NCBI RefSeq assembly: GCF_009769755.1
Contig: NZ_SDWJ01000001.1
Coordinates: forward strand, 310,001 to 374,000
Source: Sphingorhabdus profundilacus
GTDB taxonomy: Bacteria; Pseudomonadota; Alphaproteobacteria; Sphingomonadales; Sphingomonadaceae
Length of the DNA stretch: 64,000 bases
Reading direction: 5' to 3'
Shown here: piece after piece, positions 52,602 to 60,894 of the stretch
Layout: every line of letters begins with the position of its first letter
How positions within the stretch are numbered: the first letter of the stretch is position 1
Notes under the pieces: model-generated
The model's database searches: none
What the model saw: the letters and a program-made list of their open reading frames with translations, nothing else
What the model was told of the DNA's origin: nothing
Made by a program: the position numbers and the translations under genes

Positions 52602-53365
52602 GCCAGTGCCTCCGCCTGTTGAGCAATATGGATAAGCCGGTCTTCGGCATCGGATTTCAGGACGACATCGCCCACCACGATGATCGCCGGTGAAGCGACC
52701 TTTTCGCGCGCAATCATGTCGCCCAGATCGGTCAGGATGGTCCGCACCGCCCGCGAATTGGGCCGCGTGACCCGTTCGAGCACGGCGACGGGCGTGTCGG
52801 GGGACAGGCCGTCCGAAATCAGCTTTTCGGTAATGTCCGCGGCGGTCGCGATGCCCATATAGATGACGAGCGTGCGGCCCTTGCCAGCAAGTCCCGCCCA
52901 ATTCTGGTCGGTCAGGCCCTTGCACTGTCCAGCGACAAAGGTGACCGCGCTTGATGCGTCGCGGTGGGTGAGGGGCATCATTGATGCAGCGGCACCGCCC
53001 ATGGCGGCAGAGATGCCGGGGACCACGTCCACGTCAATTCCGGCCTCGCGGCAGGCTTCGGCCTCTTCGCCGCCCCGCCCGAAGATGAACGGATCACCGC
53101 CCTTCAGCCGGACGACCATATGCCCCGCCTGTGCCTCGCGCACCAATATGGCGTTGATGCCGTCCTGCGGCACCGTGTGCTTCGACCGGCTTTTTGCGAC
53201 CGAAATCAGCCGCGCGGCCGGGTTGATCATCGCCATGATGGCATCGTCGACAAGGCCATCGTGCACGACGACATCCGCCGTCGAAATCAGGCGCGCCGCC
53301 TTCAGTGTCAGCAATTCGGGGTCACCGGGGCCCGCACCGACCAGATAGACATGAGCTTTTTCCAT
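52598..53365 (-). CDS. cobA: Uroporphyrinogen-III C-methyltransferase
   Basis: SAM-dependent methyltransferase making precorrin-2, the precursor of siroheme for sulfite reductase and of cobalamin. It has 255 residues. The signatures are VYLVGAGPGDPELLTLKA, VVRLKGGDPFIFGRGGEEAE and VVPGISAAMGGAAASMMPLTHR. It lacks the CysG dehydrogenase/ferrochelatase half, so that step is encoded elsewhere. It is the first gene of the operon that runs to cysH. The promoter is expected in 53366-53484. Confidence 0.95.
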   Translation of the reverse strand: MEKAHVYLVGAGPGDPELLTLKAARLISTADVVVHDGLVDDAIMAMINPAARLISVAKSRSKHTVPQDGINAILVREAQAGHMVVRLKGGDPFIFGRGGEEAEACREAGIDVDVVPGISAAMGGAAASMMPLTHRDASSAVTFVAGQCKGLTDQNWAGLAGKGRTLVIYMGIATAADITEKLISDGLSPDTPVAVLERVTRPNSRAVRTILTDLGDMIAREKVASPAIIVVGDVVLKSDAEDRLIHIAQQAEALA

Positions 53366-53484
53366 GCCTGCAACATGGCGCGCAGGCCGAGGAGCATCAA
53401 ATCAGGATATATTGGCTTTGCCCTAGAAGAACTTTAGCGCTCTCAACCGCAGGCTAGATAGAGCAAGCAAAATTTCTTCACGCC

Positions 53485-53627
53485 GTCACCCTGAACTCGT
53501 TCCAGGGTCCATTTGTCAGTTCATTCCCGAACAATTGGTGCCAAGCAACACAGTGACGCACGGTTGCTTTTTCTTTTGCCCTTCGGTCGCGGCTGCATGA
53601 TGGACCCTGAAGCAAGTTCAGGGTGAC
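53485..53627. repeat. 143-bp element with terminal inverted repeats, opposite orientation
   Basis: The ends GTCACCCTGAACTCGTTCC and its counterpart near 53609-53627 pair with two mismatches. Read on the minus strand its interior edges (GGTCCATCATGCAG, GAACTGACAAATGGACC) match the elements at 32331 and 49193. The 317-base gap 53366-53682 holds this element and otherwise nothing I recognise. Confidence 0.85.
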
Positions 53628-53682
53628 GGTCTTAAAAGAGAGAGTCAGCGCGGCACGCGACTTTTTTGGGAAAAATTGCCCT

Positions 53683-55113
53683 TTATTCCGCAACAGGCGC
53701 TGTTTCTTCGTCTTTCATTCCGATGCCGATCATCGCCTTGGGCACTTCATTTTCCGAGGATACGACGGGGTAGGCGCAATAGTCTGCGGCATAATAGGCG
53801 CTCGGGCGATGGTTGCCTGACAGGCCGATACCGCCAAAAGGGGCGGCCGATGACGCGCCGTTGGTGGGGGCGTTCCAGTTGACGATGCCGGCGCGGCTAT
53901 TGGCCCAGAATTCGTCATATTGCTGCGCGGTACCGCCAATGAGTGAGGCGGAAAGTCCAAAGCGGGTGTTGTTGGCTTCAGCGATCGCAGCCCCAAAATC
54001 GGCCACCCGGATGATCTGCAACAAGGGGCCGAAAAGCTCGATATCCGGGCGATCCTGCATATCGGTGACGTCTATTATGCCGGGGGTCAAAAATGGACGG
54101 CCCTGTATGGGCACCTGCATATGTTTGATCGGCCGTCCCCCGCGGCTCATCAATGCCAGAAAGCTCTCGATCAAATTGTCGCACACATCATTATCGATGA
54201 CCGGCCCCATAAAGGGTGGCGGTTCGCCATATGGTTCGCCGATGATGAGCCGATCCGCGATTTTCTTCACCTCGCTGACCAAAAGGTCGTAAATATCGTC
54301 TTTGACGATCAGGCGGCGTGCTGCGGTACATCTTTGACCGGCGCTTAAAAAGGCGGATTGCACGACCAAAACGGCTGCACTGTGAATATCACGGGTGTCC
54401 CACACGATAATCGGATTATTTCCGCCCATTTCGAGCGCGAGTATCTTGTCGGGGCGATGCGCGAACTGGCGATTGAGCGCAATACCCGTCTGCGCCGATC
54501 CTGTGAACAATAAACCATCGATATCGGGGTGGGCCGACAAAGCCTTGCCCGTATCAGGACCGCCGTGCACGACACGCACCACATTTTCGGGAATACCGGC
54601 CTTGTGGTAATAATCGACCAGCATCTGGCCCGACGCCGGGGTTTTTTCCGATGGCTTGAAAACAATGGCGTTACCCGCAATCAAGGCCGGGATGATATGC
54701 CCATTGGGTAAATGCGCCGGAAAATTATATGGCCCCAAAACCGCAAGCACCCCATGGGGTTTATGGCGCAATGCGCTTCGGGTTCCTGCCTTGCCATCCA
54801 GCCGCCGTTGCGCGGTCCGGTCGGCATAGGCCCTGATGGAAATATCGACCTTGTTGACCACCGATTCAACCTCGGTCCGCGCCTCCCACAGCGGTTTGCC
54901 GGTTTCACGTGCGATGACATCGGCAAATTTCTCAAGGTCTGCGCGCACCCGATTGGCAAAGCCGCGCACGCGCTCAATCCGTTCGGACAGGGATGCGGCG
55001 GCCCAATTGGGCCAGGCGGATCGGGCCTTGGCCACTTCGGCATCGACATCGCTCGTCCGCCCGCGCCACAGTTCGGCGCCGGTTGCGGGTTCGAAGGATA
55101 TCAGTTCGGACAC
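53683..55113 (-). CDS. astD: Succinylglutamate-semialdehyde dehydrogenase
   Basis: NAD-dependent aldehyde dehydrogenase of the arginine succinyltransferase pathway, 476 residues. The catalytic Cys is in SAGQRCTAARRLIV and the general base Glu in LEMGGNNPIIVWD. The family's GNAIVFKPSEKTP and ENVVRVVHGGPDTGKALSAH are typical of AstD. No other ast genes are in the window, so the call rests on AstD-like signatures and remains open to other succinylated semialdehyde substrates. Confidence 0.86.
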   Translation of the reverse strand: MSELISFEPATGAELWRGRTSDVDAEVAKARSAWPNWAAASLSERIERVRGFANRVRADLEKFADVIARETGKPLWEARTEVESVVNKVDISIRAYADRTAQRRLDGKAGTRSALRHKPHGVLAVLGPYNFPAHLPNGHIIPALIAGNAIVFKPSEKTPASGQMLVDYYHKAGIPENVVRVVHGGPDTGKALSAHPDIDGLLFTGSAQTGIALNRQFAHRPDKILALEMGGNNPIIVWDTRDIHSAAVLVVQSAFLSAGQRCTAARRLIVKDDIYDLLVSEVKKIADRLIIGEPYGEPPPFMGPVIDNDVCDNLIESFLALMSRGGRPIKHMQVPIQGRPFLTPGIIDVTDMQDRPDIELFGPLLQIIRVADFGAAIAEANNTRFGLSASLIGGTAQQYDEFWANSRAGIVNWNAPTNGASSAAPFGGIGLSGNHRPSAYYAADYCAYPVVSSENEVPKAMIGIGMKDEETAPVAE

Positions 55114-55200
55114 ATCACGCCTTTTGTTTTCATGGTTAATTTCAATTCACTATAATCTGGACGCAATCTTTTTATATCAGGTAAATCAATTCTGTAAAAT

Positions 55201-56586
55201 TCAACGCTGTGACAGCGTCTGTCCCATGATCCGTATCGATTCTACTTTTTGGTGCAACGGTTGCCAATCATCGCGTTCGGCAATCGCGGTCCAGATCTGT
55301 TCGACTTCTTCAATCAACATGGAACAAGGGGACGATTCCGACCAATGGGCGGCCGCCTTGTTGTCCTGTGGCGGATATTCGCCGAGCAATGCTTCAAAAT
55401 CCGCGCCATGCTCATGGGTCTGGGCCGACATTCCGGTACGCCCGCCGCGAAAGGCGTGGAAAAACATATCGATCGGAATCTTTCCACGCACCATGTGCCG
55501 CTCGCCGGCTTCGACCAGTTCTCGGTCGCGCTCGACCCCCTGCGACTGCACGCCCAACCGCCACAAAAATCGCGTGATTATGGCCGCCTGAAAAAGCGCC
55601 GGAAAGCGTTCAAGCGCCTCAATCAGCGGCGGCGCTTCGCATATCAGCCGTAACGATACCGCTAGCTGGCCCAGATTCCAGTGCATCGCCTCGGCCTGTC
55701 GTCCAAAGGCGTAAAGGCCGTTTTCATCAAAATAGGCGGCGGTGAAACGCGGGTCCCAGTATTCGGTGAACCGCCATGGACCATAGTCAAAGCTTTCCCC
55801 GGTAATATTGATGTTGTCAGTGTTCAAAACGCCATGCACGAACCCGGCGACCATATAAGACGCCGCCAGATCAGCGATGCGTTCCACAGCGAGGTGGAGC
55901 AGTTGCGCCGCCGGAGTATCGCCGGGGGTTTCATTGTATAAAACCGTCAAACAATAATGCACAAGCTGCGCCATCATATCGGCGTCACCTTCGGCGGCTA
56001 TCCGTTGAAAAGTTCCGATACGGATATGGCTGTGGCTCAACCGCACCAGCACGGCGGAGCGTGTGGGTGAAGGTTCGTCACCGCGCATCAGTTCTTCGCC
56101 GGTTTCGATGAGCGAAAAACTTTTGGAGGTGTTGACGCCCAAAGATTCCAGCATTTCGGTTGCCAAAATTTCGCGCACGCCGCCTTTCAGGGTAAGGCGG
56201 CCATCACCGCGACGGCTATAGGGCGTTGTGCCGGATCCTTTCGTGCCCAAATCCAGCAGCCGGCCATGGCCATCGCGCATCTGGGCAAAAAGGAAACCGC
56301 GTCCATCGCCGATTTCCGGGTTGTACACGCGGAATTGATGGCCGTGATAACGCAGCGCCAACGGTTCGGGCATATTGTCAGGCAGCGGTTCAAACCGCCC
56401 GAAATGCCGCGCCCAGTCTGCGTCGCTAAGGCTATCCAGACCAATGGTTGCGGCCCATCGGTCATTTCGAAAGCGAAGGATAGTTTCAGGGAAGTCGGCA
56501 GATTTGACCGCATCGCCAATTTTTGCACCAAGGCTGGCGATTTTCGGATCAGGGCGATAGGGGGATGGCAGAGCTTCAATATGCAT
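55201..56586 (-). CDS. selO: SelO family protein adenylyltransferase (YdiU)
   Basis: Pseudokinase-fold enzyme that AMPylates proteins. The ATG at 56586 gives 461 residues starting MHIEALPSPYRPDP; the upstream frame is in the divergent promoter. Key segments are ALRYHGHQFRVYNPEIGDGR, LDLGTKGSGTTPYSRRGDGR, LKGGVREILATEMLE and the metal site GVLNTDNINITGESFDYGP. No selenocysteine is expected here. It is divergent from a glycosyltransferase gene with 37 bp between the starts. Confidence 0.93.
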   Translation of the reverse strand: MHIEALPSPYRPDPKIASLGAKIGDAVKSADFPETILRFRNDRWAATIGLDSLSDADWARHFGRFEPLPDNMPEPLALRYHGHQFRVYNPEIGDGRGFLFAQMRDGHGRLLDLGTKGSGTTPYSRRGDGRLTLKGGVREILATEMLESLGVNTSKSFSLIETGEELMRGDEPSPTRSAVLVRLSHSHIRIGTFQRIAAEGDADMMAQLVHYCLTVLYNETPGDTPAAQLLHLAVERIADLAASYMVAGFVHGVLNTDNINITGESFDYGPWRFTEYWDPRFTAAYFDENGLYAFGRQAEAMHWNLGQLAVSLRLICEAPPLIEALERFPALFQAAIITRFLWRLGVQSQGVERDRELVEAGERHMVRGKIPIDMFFHAFRGGRTGMSAQTHEHGADFEALLGEYPPQDNKAAAHWSESSPCSMLIEEVEQIWTAIAERDDWQPLHQKVESIRIMGQTLSQR

Positions 56587-56623
56587 CGCACCTGTTTGGG
56601 CGGAGCGCAATCGAAAGGCAAGT

Positions 56624-57772
56624 ATGGCAGCGGTTCTTATCCTGCATTTGCACAGCAGTTTCAATCTGGGCGGCCAGGAATCGCGCACGGTCCGCCTGAT
56701 CAACCATTTTGGCGATCAGGCCGAACACACCATATTATCTGCGGTCCCCGATGCTTTTGGCGCGGCGGACGCAATTGACAGGCGGATTAAATTTAACCTG
56801 CCGAAGGACTCTGCGCCATCGCTGGCCGGAATGCCCGGCATGGGGCGATATCGGAAGCTGGCCGCTTATATGAAGCGGTTCCATCTGGTGCTCAGCTATA
56901 ATTGGGGGGCGATGGATGGTGTGATGGCGCGCACATTGCTCGGACAGGCCATGGGTTTACCGCCGCTGATCCACCATGAAGACGGATTCAACCATGACGA
57001 AATCGACCGCCTGAAACTGCGCCGCAACTGGTTTCGCACGATTGCATTGCAACGCGCCCATTCGCTTGTAGTACCATCGAAAACGCTTGAGAAAATTGCG
57101 CGCACCGTCTGGCATCAGCCATTGGACAAGATTTGCCGTTTTCCCAACGGGATCGACACCGACCATTATAACCGCCGTCCACAACGTGGTTCTTTTCCCG
57201 GCTTTCAAAAACGCGACGGCGAAATTGTGGTTGGAACCATTGCAGGACTTCGGGCGGTCAAAAACCTGCCGCGCCTTGTCCGCGCTGTGGCGGCGGCCGG
57301 TCCCAATATCAAACTGGCCATTGCAGGCGAAGGGCCGGAACGTGAGGCCATTTTGGCCGAGGCGGAACGGTTGGGGGTCGCGAACCGTGTCATGATGCCG
57401 GGTTTCTTGAAAGACCCGGCCCGTTATATCCGCCTGTTCGATATATTCGCGCTGAGTTCGGACAGCGAACAATATCCGATCTCGCTGGTCGAGGCGATGA
57501 CCAGTGCAATTCCGGCGGTTTCGACCGATGTGGGTGATGTACGCAATATGGTGGCCAAGGAAAATCGGCCCTATATTGTTCCGCGTGATGATGAAGCCGC
57601 GCTGGCGCAGGCCATTGCCGTTTTGGCGCAAGACACTATATTGAGACATAGCGTGGGCGAAGCGAACCGCTTTATCGCCTGTTCGCAATATGACGAGGCA
57701 ACGATGTTTGCCCGTTATCGACAGCTTTACGGGTCTGCGATGAAGCGCGCCGATTTTGCGCGACAAGCGTGA
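56624..57772 (+). CDS. Glycosyltransferase family 4 protein
   Basis: GT-B fold glycosyltransferase, 382 residues. The N-terminal domain has LHLHSSFNLGGQESRTVRLI with the conserved Gly-Gly turn. The C-terminal GT4 domain has FPNGIDTDHY, IKLAIAGEGPEREAI and the nucleotide-sugar signature FALSSDSEQYPISLVEAMTS-type EQYPISLVEAM with Glu. There is no transmembrane helix. Acceptor and sugar are unknown; a role in surface polysaccharide or lipid glycosylation is possible. No other polysaccharide genes are nearby. Confidence 0.9.
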   Translation: MAAVLILHLHSSFNLGGQESRTVRLINHFGDQAEHTILSAVPDAFGAADAIDRRIKFNLPKDSAPSLAGMPGMGRYRKLAAYMKRFHLVLSYNWGAMDGVMARTLLGQAMGLPPLIHHEDGFNHDEIDRLKLRRNWFRTIALQRAHSLVVPSKTLEKIARTVWHQPLDKICRFPNGIDTDHYNRRPQRGSFPGFQKRDGEIVVGTIAGLRAVKNLPRLVRAVAAAGPNIKLAIAGEGPEREAILAEAERLGVANRVMMPGFLKDPARYIRLFDIFALSSDSEQYPISLVEAMTSAIPAVSTDVGDVRNMVAKENRPYIVPRDDEAALAQAIAVLAQDTILRHSVGEANRFIACSQYDEATMFARYRQLYGSAMKRADFARQA

Positions 57773-57846
57773 TTGTTTGGGATAGCGGCGAAATATAGGA
57801 GCAAGGGGAAGGTGCTTTCGGGCACCAATGACAATACATAGGGGTC

Positions 57847-59256
57847 GTGTTTGTGTTCAAGGGTCTGAAACCCATAAGCTATGGCGGTCGTGAAGTTTGG
57901 CCGCTTGTCGAAGGCGGCAAAGGCGTCGCTGCTACAAATCATGCAAGTTCTGGGGCTTGGGCTGCGGCTGGCGGTATCGGTACGGTGTCCGCTGTGAACG
58001 CGGACAGCTATGACGAAAATGGCCAGATGATACCGCAGGTATTCCACGGCAAAACCCGTGCCGAGCGCCACGAAGAATTGGTGGCTTATGGTATCAAGGG
58101 CGGCATCGCGCAGGTCAGGCTGGCGCATGAAATCGCTGGCGGCAAAGGCGCGATCAATATCAATGTGTTGTGGGAAATGGGCGGTGCCCAGCGCATCCTG
58201 CACGGTATCCTGGAAGAAACACGCGGCATGGTAACAGGGGTGACCTGCGGCGCGGGTATGCCCTACAAGCTGTCGGAAATTGCCGCACAATATGGTGTCT
58301 ATTATCTTCCTATCGTCAGTTCCGCGCGTGCTTTTCGTGCGTTGTGGAAACGGGCCTATCACAAGGTGCCTGAATGGTTGGGCGCTGTGGTGTATGAAGA
58401 TCCGTGGTTGGCAGGGGGCCACAACGGCCTGTCCAATGCCGAAGATCCGCGCAGCCCCGAAGACCCCTATCCCCGCGTAAAGGCCCTGCGTGACGTTATG
58501 CGCGCAGAGGGCATTTCGGACGACGTGCCCATCGTGATGGCAGGCGGCGTCTGGTATTTGCGCGACTGGGACAATTGGATCGACAATGCTGAATTGGGCC
58601 AGATTGCGTTCCAGTTTGGCACCCGGCCATTGCTGACACAAGAAAGCCCCATTCCGCAGGGATGGAAAGATGCGTTGACCAAAATCCCCGAAGATGGGGT
58701 TTTGTTGCATCAATTTTCACCAACCGGATTTTACTCAAGTGCGGTAATCAACCCGTTCCTTCTGGAATTGCAGGCGCGTTCCGACCGTCAGATATCTTAT
58801 ACCCAAGCTGCGGATATGGACCATACGCTGCAACTCGACGTCGGCGTCAAAGGCAAGAATTTCTGGGTCACCCCGGCTGATTTGATGAAGGCGCGCGAAT
58901 GGGATGCACGCGGATACACTGTCGCCCTGAAAACGCCGGACGATAGCCTTGTGTTCGTCACGCCATCATCTGGCGAGGTGATCCGCAAGGACCAGAAAGA
59001 CTGCATGGGCTGTCTGTCGCATTGCGGTTTTTCGTCTTGGAAAGACCATGACAATAACAGCACCGGCCGCCTTGCCGACCCACGCAGTTTTTGCATTCAA
59101 AAGGCGCTACAGAACATCGCGCATGGCGCGCCGATTGACGAAAATCTGATGTTTGCAGGGCATAGCGCCTATCTTTTCGGCAAGGATCCATTTTATTCCA
59201 ATGGCTTCGTTCCGACGGTGAAACAGCTTGTCGATCGCATCCTGACCGGGGACTAA
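57847..59256 (+). CDS. Nitronate-monooxygenase-like flavoprotein with C-terminal cysteine cluster
   Basis: FMN-dependent TIM-barrel protein of the 2-nitropropane dioxygenase family, 469 residues. Typical segments are AATNHASSGAWAAAGGIGT, VTCGAGMPYK, GHNGLSNAEDPRSPEDP (the flavin loop region) and IVMAGGVW. The C-terminal extension carries CMGCLSHC (Cys386, 389, 393) and FCIQ (Cys416), a C-x2-C-x3-C-x22-C pattern that could hold a metal or iron-sulfur centre. The start is GTG at 57847 or 57853; AGGGG at 57840-57844 fits the latter better. The substrate is unknown. Confidence 0.83.
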   Translation: MFVFKGLKPISYGGREVWPLVEGGKGVAATNHASSGAWAAAGGIGTVSAVNADSYDENGQMIPQVFHGKTRAERHEELVAYGIKGGIAQVRLAHEIAGGKGAININVLWEMGGAQRILHGILEETRGMVTGVTCGAGMPYKLSEIAAQYGVYYLPIVSSARAFRALWKRAYHKVPEWLGAVVYEDPWLAGGHNGLSNAEDPRSPEDPYPRVKALRDVMRAEGISDDVPIVMAGGVWYLRDWDNWIDNAELGQIAFQFGTRPLLTQESPIPQGWKDALTKIPEDGVLLHQFSPTGFYSSAVINPFLLELQARSDRQISYTQAADMDHTLQLDVGVKGKNFWVTPADLMKAREWDARGYTVALKTPDDSLVFVTPSSGEVIRKDQKDCMGCLSHCGFSSWKDHDNNSTGRLADPRSFCIQKALQNIAHGAPIDENLMFAGHSAYLFGKDPFYSNGFVPTVKQLVDRILTGD

Positions 59257-59313
59257 TTGCCGCCGTCATTTACCGATTATTGACCTTATCCCGTTATTTT
59301 TTCGGGACAGGGG

Positions 59314-59652
59314 ATGCTGATGGGTTATATGACGTCGCAATATCGGAGAGTTGAACCAGCGCGGCTTGAACAGCGCGCGGCGCATCGGCATCCTGTACTG
59401 CTCGGCCGGGCAAGCGTCCGCGACAGTGGTAAAGAGATGTTGGAAGCCAGCCTTGTCGACCTGTCCGCATATGGCTGCCGCGTATTGTTAGACGGCGGCA
59501 TAAAAGTTGGGGATCGCATCTGGTTGCGATTGGCCGGAAGCAACCCGATCAGCGCCACCGCCGTGTGGGCCGAGGGCAACCGGTTAGGGTGCAAATTTGA
59601 CGAAATGCTCGACCGGGCGCTGTTTCGGGAATTGACGCTTCAGGGCTGTTGA
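59314..59652 (+). CDS. PilZ domain protein
   Basis: A 112-residue single-domain protein. The c-di-GMP binding signature is EQRAAHRHPV with VDLSAYGCRV, the D/N-x-S-x-x-G motif. The arginine motif RxxxR reads Q-R-A-A-H-R, a variant, so binding of c-di-GMP is plausible but not certain. The ATG at 59314 or 59320 both fit GACAGGGG. It is monocistronic, followed by an inverted repeat before the acyl-CoA dehydrogenase. Confidence 0.85.
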   Translation: MLMGYMTSQYRRVEPARLEQRAAHRHPVLLGRASVRDSGKEMLEASLVDLSAYGCRVLLDGGIKVGDRIWLRLAGSNPISATAVWAEGNRLGCKFDEMLDRALFRELTLQGC

Positions 59653-59670
59653 CCCCGCCGATGCGCTCGT

Positions 59671-59700
59671 CCATGATTTAATCAAGCAATTAAATCATGG
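59671..59700. promoter_or_regulatory. Perfect inverted repeat before acyl-CoA dehydrogenase
   Basis: CCATGATTTAAT (59671-59682) and ATTAAATCATGG (59689-59700) are exactly complementary around CAAGCA. It ends 12 bases before the acyl-CoA dehydrogenase ATG. The AT-rich arms in a GC-rich genome suggest an operator (for example of a TetR- or FadR-type repressor) or, less likely, a terminator of the PilZ gene, since no T-run follows. Confidence 0.6.
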
Positions 59701-59712
59701 GATGTCAGCAGC

Positions 59713-60873
59713 ATGGATTTCAGTCTCACCGAAGAGCAGCAGTTTCTCAAGGAATCCTCACGCCGATTTGCTCAAGCCGAACTGGCGCCTTTGGCCGCGA
59801 AACTTGAATCCGAAAATAGCGCGTTGCCGCACCAAATGGTCAAACGCATGGCGGAAATGGGATTTTTGGGGATCAATATTCCAGAAGAACTGGGCGGGAT
59901 GGGCCTATCCAATCTCGACGCGCTCATTGTCTTGGAAGAATTGGCCAAGGTGTCGAGCGCGGTCGCATTTCCTGCTTTTGAGGCCAATGTCGGACCAGTC
60001 CACGCGATCCGCCATTTTGCACCGGAGGCGCTGAAGCAACGCATTGTCCCTGCCGTATGTCGCGGTGACATGATCGTTGCGGTATCGATGTCCGAACCCA
60101 ATGCAGGAACCGCGCTGACGGATTTGACAACGCGCGGCGTGGTCGATGGCAGGTTTGTGACGCTGAACGGGTCAAAACGCTGGTGCTCGGGCGGCGGTCA
60201 TAGCGACGCCTATCTCGTTTATACCCGCCTGTCGGACGCGCCGGGGGCCAAGGGCATCGGTGCGGTTCTGGTCGAAAAAGACACGCCGGGACTGAGCTTT
60301 GGCGAGGCGGAGACATTGATGGGATTTCGCGGCGTGCCGTCTGCGGATATCTATCTCGATAATGTGCGGGTGCCGGTGGACAATATCGTCGTTCCATCCG
60401 GCGGCTTTGCCAAGTTGATGGAGGCGTTCGACCTTGAACGGTGCGGCAATGCAACCATGGCACTGGCCCAGGCATCGGGCGCATTGGAAGATGTGCTGGC
60501 CTATGTTCAGGAACGCCGCCAATTCGGAAAACCGCTCGCCGATTTTCAGGCCGTCCAGTTGAAACTGGCCGAAATGCAGATGGAAGTGGAGGCCGCCCGT
60601 CTGCTGATATACCGCGCCGCAGCCAATGCGGACAAGGGCTTGCCCTCCATTCTCGACAGCAGCACCGCCAAATGTTTCGCAAACCAGATTGCGCGTAATG
60701 TCACCGGCAATGCGGTCCAGTTGATGGGCGGCTATGGCTATTCCACGGCCTATCCGATGGAACGCCGGATGCGCGACGCATGGGGCTGGGGCATCGCAGG
60801 CGGGGCGATTGATATCCAGAAAATCAATATCGCAAGCGCAATGGTCGGGCGGCGCTTTGACCAGCGCCGGTGA
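59713..60873 (+). CDS. Acyl-CoA dehydrogenase
   Basis: FAD enzyme of beta-oxidation-like alpha,beta-dehydrogenation, 386 residues. The N-terminus MDFSLTEEQQFLKESSRRFA is typical. FAD and substrate segments include AVSMSEPNAGTALTDL and GSKRWCSGGGHSDAYLVYT. GYGYSTAYPMERRMRDAWG carries the expected catalytic Glu region. It may be branched- or short-chain specific; this cannot be told. The perfect inverted repeat upstream suggests its own regulation. It is convergent with amt. Confidence 0.93.
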   Translation: MDFSLTEEQQFLKESSRRFAQAELAPLAAKLESENSALPHQMVKRMAEMGFLGINIPEELGGMGLSNLDALIVLEELAKVSSAVAFPAFEANVGPVHAIRHFAPEALKQRIVPAVCRGDMIVAVSMSEPNAGTALTDLTTRGVVDGRFVTLNGSKRWCSGGGHSDAYLVYTRLSDAPGAKGIGAVLVEKDTPGLSFGEAETLMGFRGVPSADIYLDNVRVPVDNIVVPSGGFAKLMEAFDLERCGNATMALAQASGALEDVLAYVQERRQFGKPLADFQAVQLKLAEMQMEVEAARLLIYRAAANADKGLPSILDSSTAKCFANQIARNVTGNAVQLMGGYGYSTAYPMERRMRDAWGWGIAGGAIDIQKINIASAMVGRRFDQRR

Positions 60874-60894
60874 AATGTGCAGGTTCGCGCGAAC

